From contig CAXAUZ010000003.1 in assembly GCA_963972525.1 (NCBI GenBank), forward strand, positions 62,001 to 126,000: a stretch of DNA of 64,000 nucleotides, given 5' to 3'. The DNA comes from Salinilacustrithrix sp003476595. Its GTDB lineage: Bacteria > Actinomycetota > Acidimicrobiia > Acidimicrobiales > Salinilacustritrichaceae. A model generated the notes under the pieces. That model saw only the letters and a program-made list of their open reading frames with translations, searched no databases and had not been told where the DNA came from. Below, piece by piece: positions 14,896-23,586 of this stretch (position 1 is the stretch's first letter; the number at the start of each line of letters is the position of its first letter). The position numbers and the translations under genes were made by a program.

Positions 14896-16194
14896 ATGGC
14901 ATGGGACTTCCGCACCGACCCCGACTACCAGACCCAGCTCGACTGGGTCGACGACTTCGTCCGTGAGGAGGTGGAGCCCCTGGACCTCGTCCTCGGCGAC
15001 CCCTACGACAAGTCCGACGAGACCGCGATGGCCGTCGTCCGTCCGCTGCAGCAGCAGGTCAAGGACCGCGGCCTGTGGGCCGCCCACCTCGGCCCCGAGC
15101 TCGGTGGCCAGGGCTACGGCCAGCTGAAGCTGGCACTGCTCAACGAGATCCTCGGCCGGTCCCGCTGGGCGCCGTCGGTGTTCGGCTGCCAGGCCCCGGA
15201 CTCGGGCAACGCCGAGATCCTCGCCCACTACGGCACCGAGGAGCAGAAGGCGAAGTACCTGCAGCCGCTGCTCGACGGCCAGATCTCGTCGTGCTACTCG
15301 ATGACCGAGCCCCACGCCGGCGCCGATCCGACGCTGTTCACCACCCGCGCCGTGCTCGACGGCGACGAGTGGATCATCAACGGGGAGAAGTGGTTCTCCT
15401 CGAACGCCCGCTTCGCGTCCTTCTACATCGTCATGGCGGTCACCGACCCCGACGTGAGCGCCTACCAGGGCATGAGCATGTTCGTGGTGCCGGCCGAGAC
15501 GCCCGGCGTGGAGATCGTGCGCAACGTCGGCCTGGGGGCCGAGCCGGAGGGGCACGGCACGCACGGCTACGTCCGCTACACCGACGTCCGGGTGCCGGCC
15601 GACCACCTGCTCGGTGGGGCAGGGCAGGCCTTCGCCATCGCCCAGACCCGCCTCGGCGGCGGCCGCATCCACCACGCCATGCGGACCATCGCCTCCGTGC
15701 GCCGGGCCTTCGACATGATGTGCGAGCGGGCGCTCAGCCGCGAGACCCGCACCGGGCCGCTGGCATCGCTCGGCGTGGTCCAGGAGCAGATCGCCGACTC
15801 CTGGATCGAGATCGAGCAGTTCCGCCTGCTCGTCCTGCGCACCGCCTGGCTCATCGACGAGCACCAGGACTACAAGAAGGTGCGCAAGGACATCGCGGCG
15901 GTGAAGGTCGCCATGCCGAAGGTCTTCCACGACGTGGTCCAGCGGGCCATGCACCTGCACGGCGCCCTCGGTGTGTCGAACGAGATGCCCTTCGTGTCGA
16001 TGATGATCGGCGCCGAGGTCATGGCGATCGCCGACGGCCCCACCGAGGTGCACAAGGTCACCATCGCCCGGCAGGTGCTCAAGGAGCACAAGCCGGTGGA
16101 CACGCTGTTCCCGTCGGCGCACCTGCCGACCCGTCGCGAGGAGGCCCGCGCCAAGATGGCCGACGTGCTCGAGCACGTGGTGGGCAACCAGTGA
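14896..16194 (+). CDS. Acyl-CoA dehydrogenase (MAWDF-type, copy 1)
   Basis: 432 residues; FAD-dependent alpha,beta-dehydrogenation of an acyl-CoA. Family blocks: CYSMTEPHAGADPTLFTTRA (FAD/substrate loop), DEWIINGEKWFSSNA, and the C-terminal helical domain with LHGALGVSNEMPF. The N-terminus MAWDFRTDPDYQTQLDWV is closely matched by a second gene at 19846 (MAWDFQTEPEFQKKLDWV). A TetR operator sits directly upstream. The stop overlaps the SDR start (GTGA). The substrate is unknown; the neighbouring SDR and hydratase suggest a short beta-oxidation-like route for a branched, cyclic or aromatic-derived acid. Confidence 0.92.
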   Translation: MAWDFRTDPDYQTQLDWVDDFVREEVEPLDLVLGDPYDKSDETAMAVVRPLQQQVKDRGLWAAHLGPELGGQGYGQLKLALLNEILGRSRWAPSVFGCQAPDSGNAEILAHYGTEEQKAKYLQPLLDGQISSCYSMTEPHAGADPTLFTTRAVLDGDEWIINGEKWFSSNARFASFYIVMAVTDPDVSAYQGMSMFVVPAETPGVEIVRNVGLGAEPEGHGTHGYVRYTDVRVPADHLLGGAGQAFAIAQTRLGGGRIHHAMRTIASVRRAFDMMCERALSRETRTGPLASLGVVQEQIADSWIEIEQFRLLVLRTAWLIDEHQDYKKVRKDIAAVKVAMPKVFHDVVQRAMHLHGALGVSNEMPFVSMMIGAEVMAIADGPTEVHKVTIARQVLKEHKPVDTLFPSAHLPTRREEARAKMADVLEHVVGNQ

Positions 16195-16958
16195 GCGATC
16201 GGTTCGACCTCACCGGTCGGGTCGCGGTCGTCACCGGCGGCAGTCGGGGTCTGGGCCGGGCCATGGTGCAGGCCTTCGCCGAGCACGGCGCCGACGTCGT
16301 CATCGCCAGCCGCAAGGCCGACGCGTGCGAGCAGGCCGCCGCCGAGGTCCGCGAGTCGACCGGTCGAGACGCGATCGGCGTCGGGTTCCACGCCGGGCAC
16401 TGGGACGACGCCGATCGGCTCGCCGACTTCGTGCACGAGCGCTTCGGTCGCTGCGACGTGCTCGTCAACAACGCCGGCATGTCCCCCCTGTACGGCTCGC
16501 TGTCGGAGGTGTCCGAGGAGCTCTTCGACAAGGTCGTGGGCGTGAACTTCAAGGGACCGTTCCGCCTGTCGGCGCTGCTGGGGGAGCGCATGGCCGCCGG
16601 CGAGGGCGGTTCGCTGATCCACGTGAGCTCGATCGCCGCGGTGCAGCCGACGCCGAACGAGCTCGTGTACGCCGGCGCGAAGGCCGCGCTCGACGCGATG
16701 TCGATCGGGCTCAGCCGGGCCTACGCGCCGAAGGTCCGCAGCAACGTGATCATGCCGGGCCCGTTCCTCACCGACATCGCCAAGGCCTGGGACATGGACG
16801 CCTTCGCCGAGACGGCCCGGCGCACCATCCCGCTCCAGCGCGGCGGGGAGCCCCACGAGGTCGTGGGTGCGGCCCTCTACCTGGCCAGCGACGCGTCGAG
16901 CTACACCACCGGCTCGGTCATCAAGATCGACGGCGGCACGGCGTTCGCGCCGGGATGA
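16191..16958 (+). CDS. Short-chain dehydrogenase/reductase
   Basis: 255 residues. Cofactor motif TGGSRGLGRAM (TGxxxGxG), NNAG at about 93-96, catalytic Ser in IHVSSIAAVQ and YxxxK as YAGAKAAL; C-terminal DGGTAFAPG is typical of classical SDRs. Probably oxidises a hydroxyacyl intermediate made by the co-transcribed hydratase. GTG start overlaps the preceding stop (GTGA), and the stop overlaps the tetR start (ATGA). The open frame extends far upstream but only as a shadow of the dehydrogenase gene. Confidence 0.9.
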   Translation: MSDRFDLTGRVAVVTGGSRGLGRAMVQAFAEHGADVVIASRKADACEQAAAEVRESTGRDAIGVGFHAGHWDDADRLADFVHERFGRCDVLVNNAGMSPLYGSLSEVSEELFDKVVGVNFKGPFRLSALLGERMAAGEGGSLIHVSSIAAVQPTPNELVYAGAKAALDAMSIGLSRAYAPKVRSNVIMPGPFLTDIAKAWDMDAFAETARRTIPLQRGGEPHEVVGAALYLASDASSYTTGSVIKIDGGTAFAPG

Positions 16959-17608
16959 GCGCCGGGGCCCGCCTCGCCATCGTCCGGGCAGCGGAGGAGC
17001 TCTTCGCGTCCGAGGGCATCGAGGCTCCGTCGCTCCGGGAGATCGCCCGTCGGGCCGGGCAGGGCAACACCAACGCCGCCCAGTACCACTTCGGGGACCG
17101 GGACGGGCTGCTGCTGGCGGTGCTGGCCCGGCACCGCGACCGCGTCGAGGGTCGCCGCGGCTCGCTGCTGGACGAGGTCGAGCGGTCGGACCCGCCGGAG
17201 CCCCGGGCCCTCTCGACCGCGCTGGTCGCCCCGCTCGTCGCCGAGCTGTCCGAGCCCGACGGCGGGGCCGCTCACCTCCAGATCGTGGCCGAGGTGCTCG
17301 CCCGCCCCGTGCGCTTCGCCGGCACCCTCGAGGCCCACTGGCAGGCGCCGAGCATCGGCCGGTGGAGCCAGCTGGTCGAGCCGCTGCTGCCCACCGAGGC
17401 CGTCGGCCGCCCGCTGCACCGCCGCTTCGCCGTGCTCCGCTTCGTGCACGGCGAGCTGGCCAGCCGGGCCCGTGAGCGCGGCGGTCGCGGTGACCATCGG
17501 CTCTTCGCCAGCCACCTGGTGGACCTGGTGACGGCCATGCTGGCCGCGCCGGTGACGCACTGGACCACCGACCTGATCCGCCCGAGCACCGACGGAGGAA
17601 CCCGATGA
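16955..17608 (+). CDS. TetR-family transcriptional regulator (operon-internal, copy 1)
   Basis: 217 residues. N-terminal helix-turn-helix SLREIARRAGQGNTNAAQYHFGDRDGL, then a ligand domain with a conserved LHRRFAVLRFVHGEL segment. Paralogous to the regulator at 19183, which has ATNASAVQYHFGDRRGL in the same position. ATGA overlaps at both ends embed it in the operon, so it is made with its targets and most likely represses the palindrome at 14868-14887 until an acyl-CoA ligand accumulates. That regulatory wiring is inference. Confidence 0.86.
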   Translation: MSAGARLAIVRAAEELFASEGIEAPSLREIARRAGQGNTNAAQYHFGDRDGLLLAVLARHRDRVEGRRGSLLDEVERSDPPEPRALSTALVAPLVAELSEPDGGAAHLQIVAEVLARPVRFAGTLEAHWQAPSIGRWSQLVEPLLPTEAVGRPLHRRFAVLRFVHGELASRARERGGRGDHRLFASHLVDLVTAMLAAPVTHWTTDLIRPSTDGGTR

Positions 17609-18417
17609 CCCAGACCGAGATCGACTACGGGGTCGACGATCCCGTCGCCACCATCACGCTGCGACGGCCGGCGACGCTGAACGCGCTCACCCATCCGATG
17701 CTGCGCGCCTTCCGCGAGGCGGTCGACGCTGCGGCCGCCGACCCGCGGGTCGTGGGCATCGTGGTCACCGGCGAAGGCCGGGGGTTCTGCTCCGGGCTCG
17801 ATGCCTCGGTGCTCCAGCAGACGACCGACGCCGGCTCGGCCGCGGCACCGCCGAAGGACGGTGTGCCGGGCCTGTTCACCTGGCTGCTGCAGGTGCCCAA
17901 GCCGGTGATCAGCGCGGTGAACGGCGTGGCTGCCGGCGGCGGGTTCGTGCTGGCGACGATGTCCGACATCCGCATCGCATCCGACTCGGCCTCGTTCATC
18001 TCCATCTTCTCCAAGCGCGGCCTCATCGCCGAGCACGGCACGACGTGGATCGTCCCGCGCCTCATCGGCACCGGCGCCGCCCTCGACATGCTCTGGTCGT
18101 CGCGGAAGGTCGAGGCGGCCGAGGCGCTGCGCCTCGGCCTGGTGCAGCAGGTCGTCGCTCCCGACGACTTGCTTGCGGCGGCCCGTCGCTACGTCGTGGA
18201 CCTGGCCGAGAACGTGTCACCGGCGTCGGTCGCAGACACCAAGCGGCTCGTCTACGAGGGCTACGGGGTGACGTACCCGGACGCGCTCGACGAGATCGAC
18301 GGCGTGCAGTACGCCGCGCTCGACCGGCCCGACGCCCGGGAGGGTGCCACGGCCCTCCTCGAGAAGCGGGCGCCGGCGTTCCCGCGGCTGGGGGCTGAGC
18401 CGTGGCCGAGAGGATGA
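17605..18417 (+). CDS. Enoyl-CoA hydratase/isomerase family protein
   Basis: 270 residues, crotonase fold. Oxyanion-hole segments GEGRGFCSGLDASVL (first) and NGVAAGGGFVLATMSDIRIAS (second) are clear; the usual second catalytic glutamate region reads KRGLIAEHGTTWIVPRLIG, with one glutamate retained. Hydrates or isomerises enoyl-CoA made by the operon's dehydrogenase. GGAGG lies 9-12 bp upstream within the tetR 3' end; start and stop both overlap their neighbours by ATGA. Confidence 0.88.
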   Translation: MTQTEIDYGVDDPVATITLRRPATLNALTHPMLRAFREAVDAAAADPRVVGIVVTGEGRGFCSGLDASVLQQTTDAGSAAAPPKDGVPGLFTWLLQVPKPVISAVNGVAAGGGFVLATMSDIRIASDSASFISIFSKRGLIAEHGTTWIVPRLIGTGAALDMLWSSRKVEAAEALRLGLVQQVVAPDDLLAAARRYVVDLAENVSPASVADTKRLVYEGYGVTYPDALDEIDGVQYAALDRPDAREGATALLEKRAPAFPRLGAEPWPRG

Positions 18418-19097
18418 GCACGCTCCGACTGCGCCAGGTGGCCCTGGTCGCCACCGAGCTGGATCCCGTCCTGGACGCCCTCGCTGCCGAGCTCGGTCTC
18501 GAGGTCGCCCACCGTGACCCGGCCGTCGCGACGTTCGGCCTCGTGAACGCCGTGCTCCCCGTCGGCAACCAGTTCCTCGAGGTCGTGTCGCCCACCCGAG
18601 AGGGGACGGCGGCCGGACGTCAGCTCGAGCGCATGGGCGGCGACGGCGGCTACATGGTCATCTGCCAGACCGACGACCAGGCCCCGTTCCGCGCCCGTGC
18701 CGACCAGCTCGGCATCCGCACCGCGTTCGAGTTCGACGACCACGGCTACCAGGGCTGGCAGCTGCACCCGGGGGACACCGGCGGTTCGTTCCTCGAGATC
18801 GACGTGCAGCCCGCCGGGGAGGGCGACCTGTGGATGCCGGCGGGCCCGGACTGGCAGCGGGCGGTCCGCACCGGTGTGGTCGACGGCATCGAGGCCGTGG
18901 AGCTCGAGGTGCCCGACCCGGACGCCACCTCCGGCCGCTGGCGCGACCTTCTGGGCCGGGAGCACTTCGACGACGGCGTCGGACTGCGGTGGGGGCGAGG
19001 CGACCGGGGACTGATCGCCGTCGACCTGCACGCGGCCGACCGCGACCGCGCTGGCGACGCGCTGACGATCTGCGGCGTGCGCTTCCGCCTCGTCTGA
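18414..19097 (+). CDS. VOC-superfamily (glyoxalase-like) protein
   Basis: 227 residues in two related halves. Half one reads LRLRQVALVATELDPVLDALAAELGLEVA with GNQFLEVVSP; half two includes IEAVELEVPDPDATSGRWRDLLG. This resembles glyoxalase-like PF13468-type proteins rather than classical lactoylglutathione lyase. Function unknown: epimerase, lyase or binding protein. ATG 18414 overlaps the hydratase stop (ATGA) and is preferred over an in-frame GTG at 18402. It is the last gene of the five-gene operon, followed by a strong hairpin. Confidence 0.78.
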   Translation: MSTLRLRQVALVATELDPVLDALAAELGLEVAHRDPAVATFGLVNAVLPVGNQFLEVVSPTREGTAAGRQLERMGGDGGYMVICQTDDQAPFRARADQLGIRTAFEFDDHGYQGWQLHPGDTGGSFLEIDVQPAGEGDLWMPAGPDWQRAVRTGVVDGIEAVELEVPDPDATSGRWRDLLGREHFDDGVGLRWGRGDRGLIAVDLHAADRDRAGDALTICGVRFRLV

Positions 19098-19117
19098 ATC
19101 CGCCGACACGGCGAACC

Positions 19118-19156
19118 GGGCCGCTCCACACGCCGTCGAGGCGTGTGGAGCGGCCC
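19118..19156. terminator. Strong hairpin terminator after the acyl-CoA operon
   Basis: 17 perfect base pairs: GGGCCGCTCCACACGCC (19118-19134) against 19140-19156 around loop GTCGA. No T-tract follows. It ends 26 bp before the next tetR ATG, cleanly separating the two modules. Confidence 0.75.
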
Positions 19157-19182
19157 AGAACCGTCGGTTAGACACCTGGCCG

Positions 19183-19800
19183 ATGGCCAGTCCCGTCCGC
19201 GATGCGCTGATCCGAGCCGCCGAGCGGCTCTTCGCCGAGCGCGGGTCCGACCAGGTGAGCCTGCGGGAGATCACGGCCGAGGCGGGCGCGACCAACGCCA
19301 GCGCCGTCCAATACCACTTCGGTGATCGACGAGGCCTGATCCGTGCCGTGCTGGCCAAGCACGATGCGGAGGTGGAGCGCCGGCGCCACGAGCTCCTCGA
19401 CGCCTACGAGGCCGCCGGCACCGACGACGTGCGAGCCCTCGCCCACGCCCTGGTCCAGCCCCTCGCCGACGAGCTCGGCAACGACGACGGTGGACTCGGC
19501 TACCTGCAGCTCCTGTCAGACCTCTTCAACCGTCCGAACCCTCCCTACGAGCCCGGTGCGGCCGAGGACCGGACCTACAGCGTCAACCGCTGGCGCGCGC
19601 TCGTCGTGCCGGTCCTGACGCCGGAGGCGATCCGCCTCCACCGGCGATTCGACGCCCTGCGCTTCACCGTGTCCGAGCTCGCCCGCCGGGGCCGCACCGG
19701 CCGGAAGGACCACCGGCTCTTCACCAGCCAGCTCGTCGACCTGGTCACCGGGCTGCTGCTCACGCCGGTGTCGGAGGAGACGCGCCGCCTGCTGCGCTGA
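19183..19800 (+). CDS. TetR-family transcriptional regulator (copy 2)
   Basis: 205 residues. HTH region SLREITAEAGATNASAVQYHFGDRRGLIRAV; ligand domain with HRRFDALRFTVSELARRG, matching the same segment of the regulator at 16955. It precedes, on the same strand, an acyl-CoA dehydrogenase paralogous to the first operon's, with a palindromic operator in the 45-bp gap. A local duplication of the regulator-dehydrogenase pair followed by operator divergence is the simplest reading. There is no visible ribosome site; TTAGAC 10-15 bp before the ATG suggests a short leader. Confidence 0.86.
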   Translation: MASPVRDALIRAAERLFAERGSDQVSLREITAEAGATNASAVQYHFGDRRGLIRAVLAKHDAEVERRRHELLDAYEAAGTDDVRALAHALVQPLADELGNDDGGLGYLQLLSDLFNRPNPPYEPGAAEDRTYSVNRWRALVVPVLTPEAIRLHRRFDALRFTVSELARRGRTGRKDHRLFTSQLVDLVTGLLLTPVSEETRRLLR

Positions 19801-19808
19801 CGTCCCGC

Positions 19809-19833
19809 TTGACATCAATGCACCTGCATTGAT
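19809..19833 (+). promoter_or_regulatory. Promoter and TetR operator of acyl-CoA dehydrogenase copy 2
   Basis: Consensus -35 TTGACA (19809-19814) abuts a 9-2-9 palindrome, ATCAATGCA (19814-19822) and TGCATTGAT (19825-19833), which fills the spacer. The -10 is weak (near 19832-19838) and the ATG follows at 19846, so transcripts would be leaderless or nearly so. The operator differs from the one at 14868. Confidence 0.7.
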
Positions 19834-19845
19834 CCACTGCGGTCC

Positions 19846-21129
19846 ATGGCATGGGACTTCCAGACCGAACCCGAATTCCAGAAGAAGCTCGACTGGGTCG
19901 AGAACTTCTGCAAGGAGAAGGTCGAGCCGCTCGACTACGTCTTCCCCTACGCGGTCCGGTCACCGGACCCCGTGGTGAAGGCCTACGTCCGCGAGCTCCA
20001 GCAGGAGGTCAAGGACCAGGGCCTGTGGGCGATCTTCCTGGACGAGGAGCTCGGCGGCCCTGGCTTCGGCCAGCTCAAGCTCGGCCTGCTCAACGAGGTC
20101 ATCGGCCGCTACTCCGGCGCCCCGCAGATGTTCGGCGCCGCTGCGCCCGACACCGGGAACATGGAGATGCTCGCCGCCTACGGCACCGAGGAGCAGAAGA
20201 AGCGCTGGCTCGAGCCGCTGCTCAACCAGGAGATGTTCTCCGCCTACTCGATGACCGAGCCCCAAGGCGGCTCCGACCCGAACCTGTTCCGCACCACCGC
20301 GGTCCGCGACGGCGACGAGTGGGTCATCAACGGCGAGAAGTGGTTCACGTCCGCCGGCCGGGTCGCCGACATCCTCTTCGTCATGTGCACCAACGGCATG
20401 TTCGTGGTGCCTCGCGAGACGCCGGGCGTGGAGATCCAGCCCCAGCCCCGCAACCACAACCACATCATCTACAACGACGTGCGCGTCCCGGCCGACCACC
20501 TCCTCGGCCCCGAGGACGGCGCCAAGGTCCTGGCCCAGCGCCGGCTCGGTGGCGGGCGCATCCACCACGCGATGCGCACCATCGCCCAGTGCACGCTGGC
20601 CTTCGACATGATGTGCGAGCGGGCCCTGTCCCGTGAGTCGCACGGCAAGATCATCGGCGAGCACCAGATGGTGCAGGAAAAGATCGCCGAGTCCTACGCC
20701 AAGCTCAAGATGCTGCGGCTCTACGTGCTCGAGACGGCTTGGAAGATGGACCAGACGTCCAGCGCCGAGACCCGCACCGACATCGCCGCGGTGAAGTTCA
20801 CCATGGCCCGGGTGCTGCGGGAGATCTCCTTCGACGCCCTGCACATCCACGGCTCACTCGGCACCACGGACCTGACGCCGCTGCAGGCCATGTACGCCGG
20901 TGCCCCGACCATGGGCCTGGCCGACGGCGCCGACGAGGTGCACAAGTCGACGGTCGCCCGCCGGGTCCTCAAGGACTACCGCCCCCACGAGGGCTACTTC
21001 CCCCGGGAGTTCATCCCGTACAAGAAGGAAGAGGCCTGGGAGAAGATCCAGCCCGTGCTCGACGCCCGCCCCGAGCTGCGCGAGTCGGCGGAGAACTACA
21101 AGAAGTACCTCGCCAAGCGGGGTCGCTGA
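19846..21129 (+). CDS. Acyl-CoA dehydrogenase (MAWDF-type, copy 2)
   Basis: 427 residues, collinear with the gene at 14896 throughout: LLNEVIGRYSGAPQMFGAAAPDTGN, AYSMTEPQGGSDPNLFRTTA, DEWVINGEKWFTSAG and ALHIHGSLGTTDLTPLQ. It is shorter in the central region after FVMCTNGMFVVPRETPGVEI, where copy 1 has extra residues. FAD-dependent acyl-CoA oxidation, substrate unknown. Followed after 5 bp by the convergent cydB stop with no terminator visible, so its transcript may run antisense into cydB. Confidence 0.92.
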   Translation: MAWDFQTEPEFQKKLDWVENFCKEKVEPLDYVFPYAVRSPDPVVKAYVRELQQEVKDQGLWAIFLDEELGGPGFGQLKLGLLNEVIGRYSGAPQMFGAAAPDTGNMEMLAAYGTEEQKKRWLEPLLNQEMFSAYSMTEPQGGSDPNLFRTTAVRDGDEWVINGEKWFTSAGRVADILFVMCTNGMFVVPRETPGVEIQPQPRNHNHIIYNDVRVPADHLLGPEDGAKVLAQRRLGGGRIHHAMRTIAQCTLAFDMMCERALSRESHGKIIGEHQMVQEKIAESYAKLKMLRLYVLETAWKMDQTSSAETRTDIAAVKFTMARVLREISFDALHIHGSLGTTDLTPLQAMYAGAPTMGLADGADEVHKSTVARRVLKDYRPHEGYFPREFIPYKKEEAWEKIQPVLDARPELRESAENYKKYLAKRGR

Positions 21130-21134
21130 GCCGG

Positions 21135-22127
21135 CTACTTCCAGCGCGGCTGGTCGACCAGGCGCAGCAGCCACACCAGCGCCGGCACCACGATGACGCC
21201 GGCGGCGGCGACCACGACCAGCAGCATGCGCATGGTCACCGGCGCGCCGGCGACGTCGTCGATGGTGGCGACGTCGACCAGCACGTCGGGGTACTGGGCG
21301 ACGCCCCACCCCGTGACGACGGCGGCCACGGCCACGAATGCACCGATCCGAGCCACGGCCAGCCGCCGCCGGAGCAGCGCCCACGCGGTCGTGATGCCGC
21401 CGACGGCGGAGGCGATGACCAGCGGCGCGCCCGGCCCGTGGAGGCCGTCGGCGAGCGACGGCGCCGTCGCCTCGATCGTGGCCGCTGCCGTCAGCGCAGC
21501 CACCCCGGTGACCGCGGCGGCGAGCAGCGCTCGGCGGCGGAACCACTCCGACAGCTCCTGATCGCCCCGGCGGTCCGCGTCGACCGTGAGCAGGACCGCG
21601 GCGAGGAACGCCGTGACCAGGACGGCCAGGACGCCGCCGACGATGGACAGCGGGCCGGTCCAGGAGGTGAGCGGATCGCCGCCGCCGTCGATCGGCACCC
21701 GTCCGGAGGCGATGGCGCCGGCGATCGTGCCGAGGAAGAACGGCGTCACCACCGACGAGGCGGCGAAGACCGCGCCGTGGAGCTGGGCCTGGGCGTAGGT
21801 CGGAGACGACTTGCGGAAGACGAACGCACCGCCTCGGAACACGATGCCGAGGCCGGCGAGCGACCACGGCACGGCGAGCGTGGTCATGACGGCGCTGAAC
21901 GCTCGCGGGAACCCGGTCCAGAGCATCACGATCACGAAGATGAGCCAGACGTGGTTGGCCTCCCACACCGGCCCGATGGAGCGGTCGATCTGACGCCGGG
22001 CCCGGTCGGCCATGTCGTCCCGGCCGGCGGTCAGGTCCCAGACCCCGGCGCCGTAGTCGGCGCCGCCGAAGAGGGCGTAGAGGACCACGCCGGCGAACAT
22101 GGCGGCGGCGACGAGGTCGGCGCTCAC
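21135..22127 (-). CDS. cydB: Cytochrome bd ubiquinol/menaquinol oxidase subunit II
   Basis: 330-residue polytopic membrane protein. Family-typical start ADLVAAAMFAGVVLYALFGGADYGAGVWDL and the strongly conserved IGPVWEANHVWLIFVIVMLWTGFP. Partner of CydA in the quinol oxidase that reduces O2 without pumping protons. GTG start overlaps the cydA stop (GTGA). A lysine ends the protein (QPRWK). Cytochrome bd tolerates sulfide and NO better than haem-copper oxidases, which would suit the sulfur genes upstream; that link is inference. Confidence 0.93.
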   Translation of the reverse strand: MSADLVAAAMFAGVVLYALFGGADYGAGVWDLTAGRDDMADRARRQIDRSIGPVWEANHVWLIFVIVMLWTGFPRAFSAVMTTLAVPWSLAGLGIVFRGGAFVFRKSSPTYAQAQLHGAVFAASSVVTPFFLGTIAGAIASGRVPIDGGGDPLTSWTGPLSIVGGVLAVLVTAFLAAVLLTVDADRRGDQELSEWFRRRALLAAAVTGVAALTAAATIEATAPSLADGLHGPGAPLVIASAVGGITTAWALLRRRLAVARIGAFVAVAAVVTGWGVAQYPDVLVDVATIDDVAGAPVTMRMLLVVVAAAGVIVVPALVWLLRLVDQPRWK

Positions 22128-23530
22128 GACCCGTCGCTCCCGGGTCCCGGGACGCCGGCGGGCACGTCGGTCCCCACCTCGTCGTCCTCGGTGTCGGGCC
22201 CGTACGGCACCCGCATCTCCCCGCCCTCGCGCCAGCGCCGGCTCATGGCTCGCAGCACCAGCGCCCCGAACACGGTCATCGATCCGTACACGACCACGAT
22301 CGTGGTGAGGCTCCACCAGATCCAGCCGGCGTCGGTGACCGCCTCGTCGACGCGCATCACGCCGTAGACGATCCAGGGCTGCCGGCCGACCTCGGTGACG
22401 ATCCACCCGGCGATCAGCGCGGTCATGGCGGCCGGCCCGGCGACCACGACGCCGCGGCGGAACCAGTCGCTCGCCGCCAGGAGGTCCCGGCCCCGCCACC
22501 GCCGGAACCAGTACCAGAGCACGAGCGCCACCAGGGAGAAGCCGATGCCGACCATCAGCTGGAACGACAGGTGCACCAGCGACGCCGGGACCTCGGAGCC
22601 CTCCGGCAGGTCGTCGAGGCCGATCACGCGGGCGTCCGGGGAGCCGGTCGAGATGAGCGACCCCAGGTTGGGGATCTGGATGCCGTAGCGGACCTCGCCG
22701 TCGATGAGCACGCCACCGATCGTGAGCGGCGCGCCGTCGATGGTCTCCGGGACGAGCTCGATCGCCGCGAACTTCGATGGCTGGGCCTCGGCGAGCCGCT
22801 CGCCCGCGAGGTGGCCGATGACGGGCTGCAGCAGCGTGGCGACCGACGCGAAGGCGAACGGGATGACGAAGCCGAGGCGGTGGGCCCCGTCGTCGCGCCC
22901 CCGCAGGCGGCCGAGCGCGTACACGCCGGCGACGGTGAAGCCCACGACCATGTAGGCGGCGAACAGCATGTGGATCCACTGCAGCCACACCGCGTCGTTG
23001 AAGATGGCGGCGATCGGGTCGATGTCGGTCACCGTGCCGTCGACGATGTCGAAGCCGGCGGGCGAGTTCATCCACGCGTTGGCAGCGATGACCGAGAAGC
23101 TGCCGACGACGCCGGCCAGGGCGACCGGGACGAGCGTCAGCAGGTGGGTGCGAGGAGGCAGCCGGTTCCAGCCGTAGAGGTAGATGCCGAGGAAGATGGC
23201 CTCGGTGAAGAACGCCAGGCCCTCCCACGCGAACGCCGGGCCGATGACGTCACCGAACTCGCCCATCATCCCCGGCCAGAGCAGGCCGAGCTCGAAGGAG
23301 AGGATGGTGCCGCTGACCGCGCCGAGGGCGAACAGCACGCCGCTCACCTTCGCCCAGCGCTGCGCCAGCACGAGGCCGGCCGGATCGCCTCGGAGCCCCC
23401 GACGGTGCGCCACGAAGATCATCGCCGGGAACCCGACCCCGAAGGCGGCGATCAGGATGTGCCAGCCGAGGCTGATCGCCATCTGGTAGCGGGCGGGCAG
23501 CAGCGCGTCGGCGGCGAGAATCGGGAGCAC
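22124..23530 (-). CDS. cydA: Cytochrome bd ubiquinol/menaquinol oxidase subunit I
   Basis: About 468 residues. Haem-binding subunit: ARYQMAISLGWHILIAAFG (His ligand of haem b595 region), GVVGSFSVIAANAWMNSPAGF, and the diagnostic GRQPWIVYGVMR near the C-terminus. The Q-loop is of the short type. Start uncertain: GTG 23530 gives VLPILAADALLPARY, the usual actinobacterial beginning, but GGAGG lies only 3 bp away; an ATG six codons earlier (23548) is possible. Divergent from the PPDK-like gene with a gap of about 56 bp. cydC and cydD are not in the window. Confidence 0.9.
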   Translation of the reverse strand: MLPILAADALLPARYQMAISLGWHILIAAFGVGFPAMIFVAHRRGLRGDPAGLVLAQRWAKVSGVLFALGAVSGTILSFELGLLWPGMMGEFGDVIGPAFAWEGLAFFTEAIFLGIYLYGWNRLPPRTHLLTLVPVALAGVVGSFSVIAANAWMNSPAGFDIVDGTVTDIDPIAAIFNDAVWLQWIHMLFAAYMVVGFTVAGVYALGRLRGRDDGAHRLGFVIPFAFASVATLLQPVIGHLAGERLAEAQPSKFAAIELVPETIDGAPLTIGGVLIDGEVRYGIQIPNLGSLISTGSPDARVIGLDDLPEGSEVPASLVHLSFQLMVGIGFSLVALVLWYWFRRWRGRDLLAASDWFRRGVVVAGPAAMTALIAGWIVTEVGRQPWIVYGVMRVDEAVTDAGWIWWSLTTIVVVYGSMTVFGALVLRAMSRRWREGGEMRVPYGPDTEDDEVGTDVPAGVPGPGSDGS

Positions 23531-23586
23531 TGACCTCCAGCCTCGCACGGACGCCGGGTCGGTTCGGCGCAGGGGAGAATGGGGGC

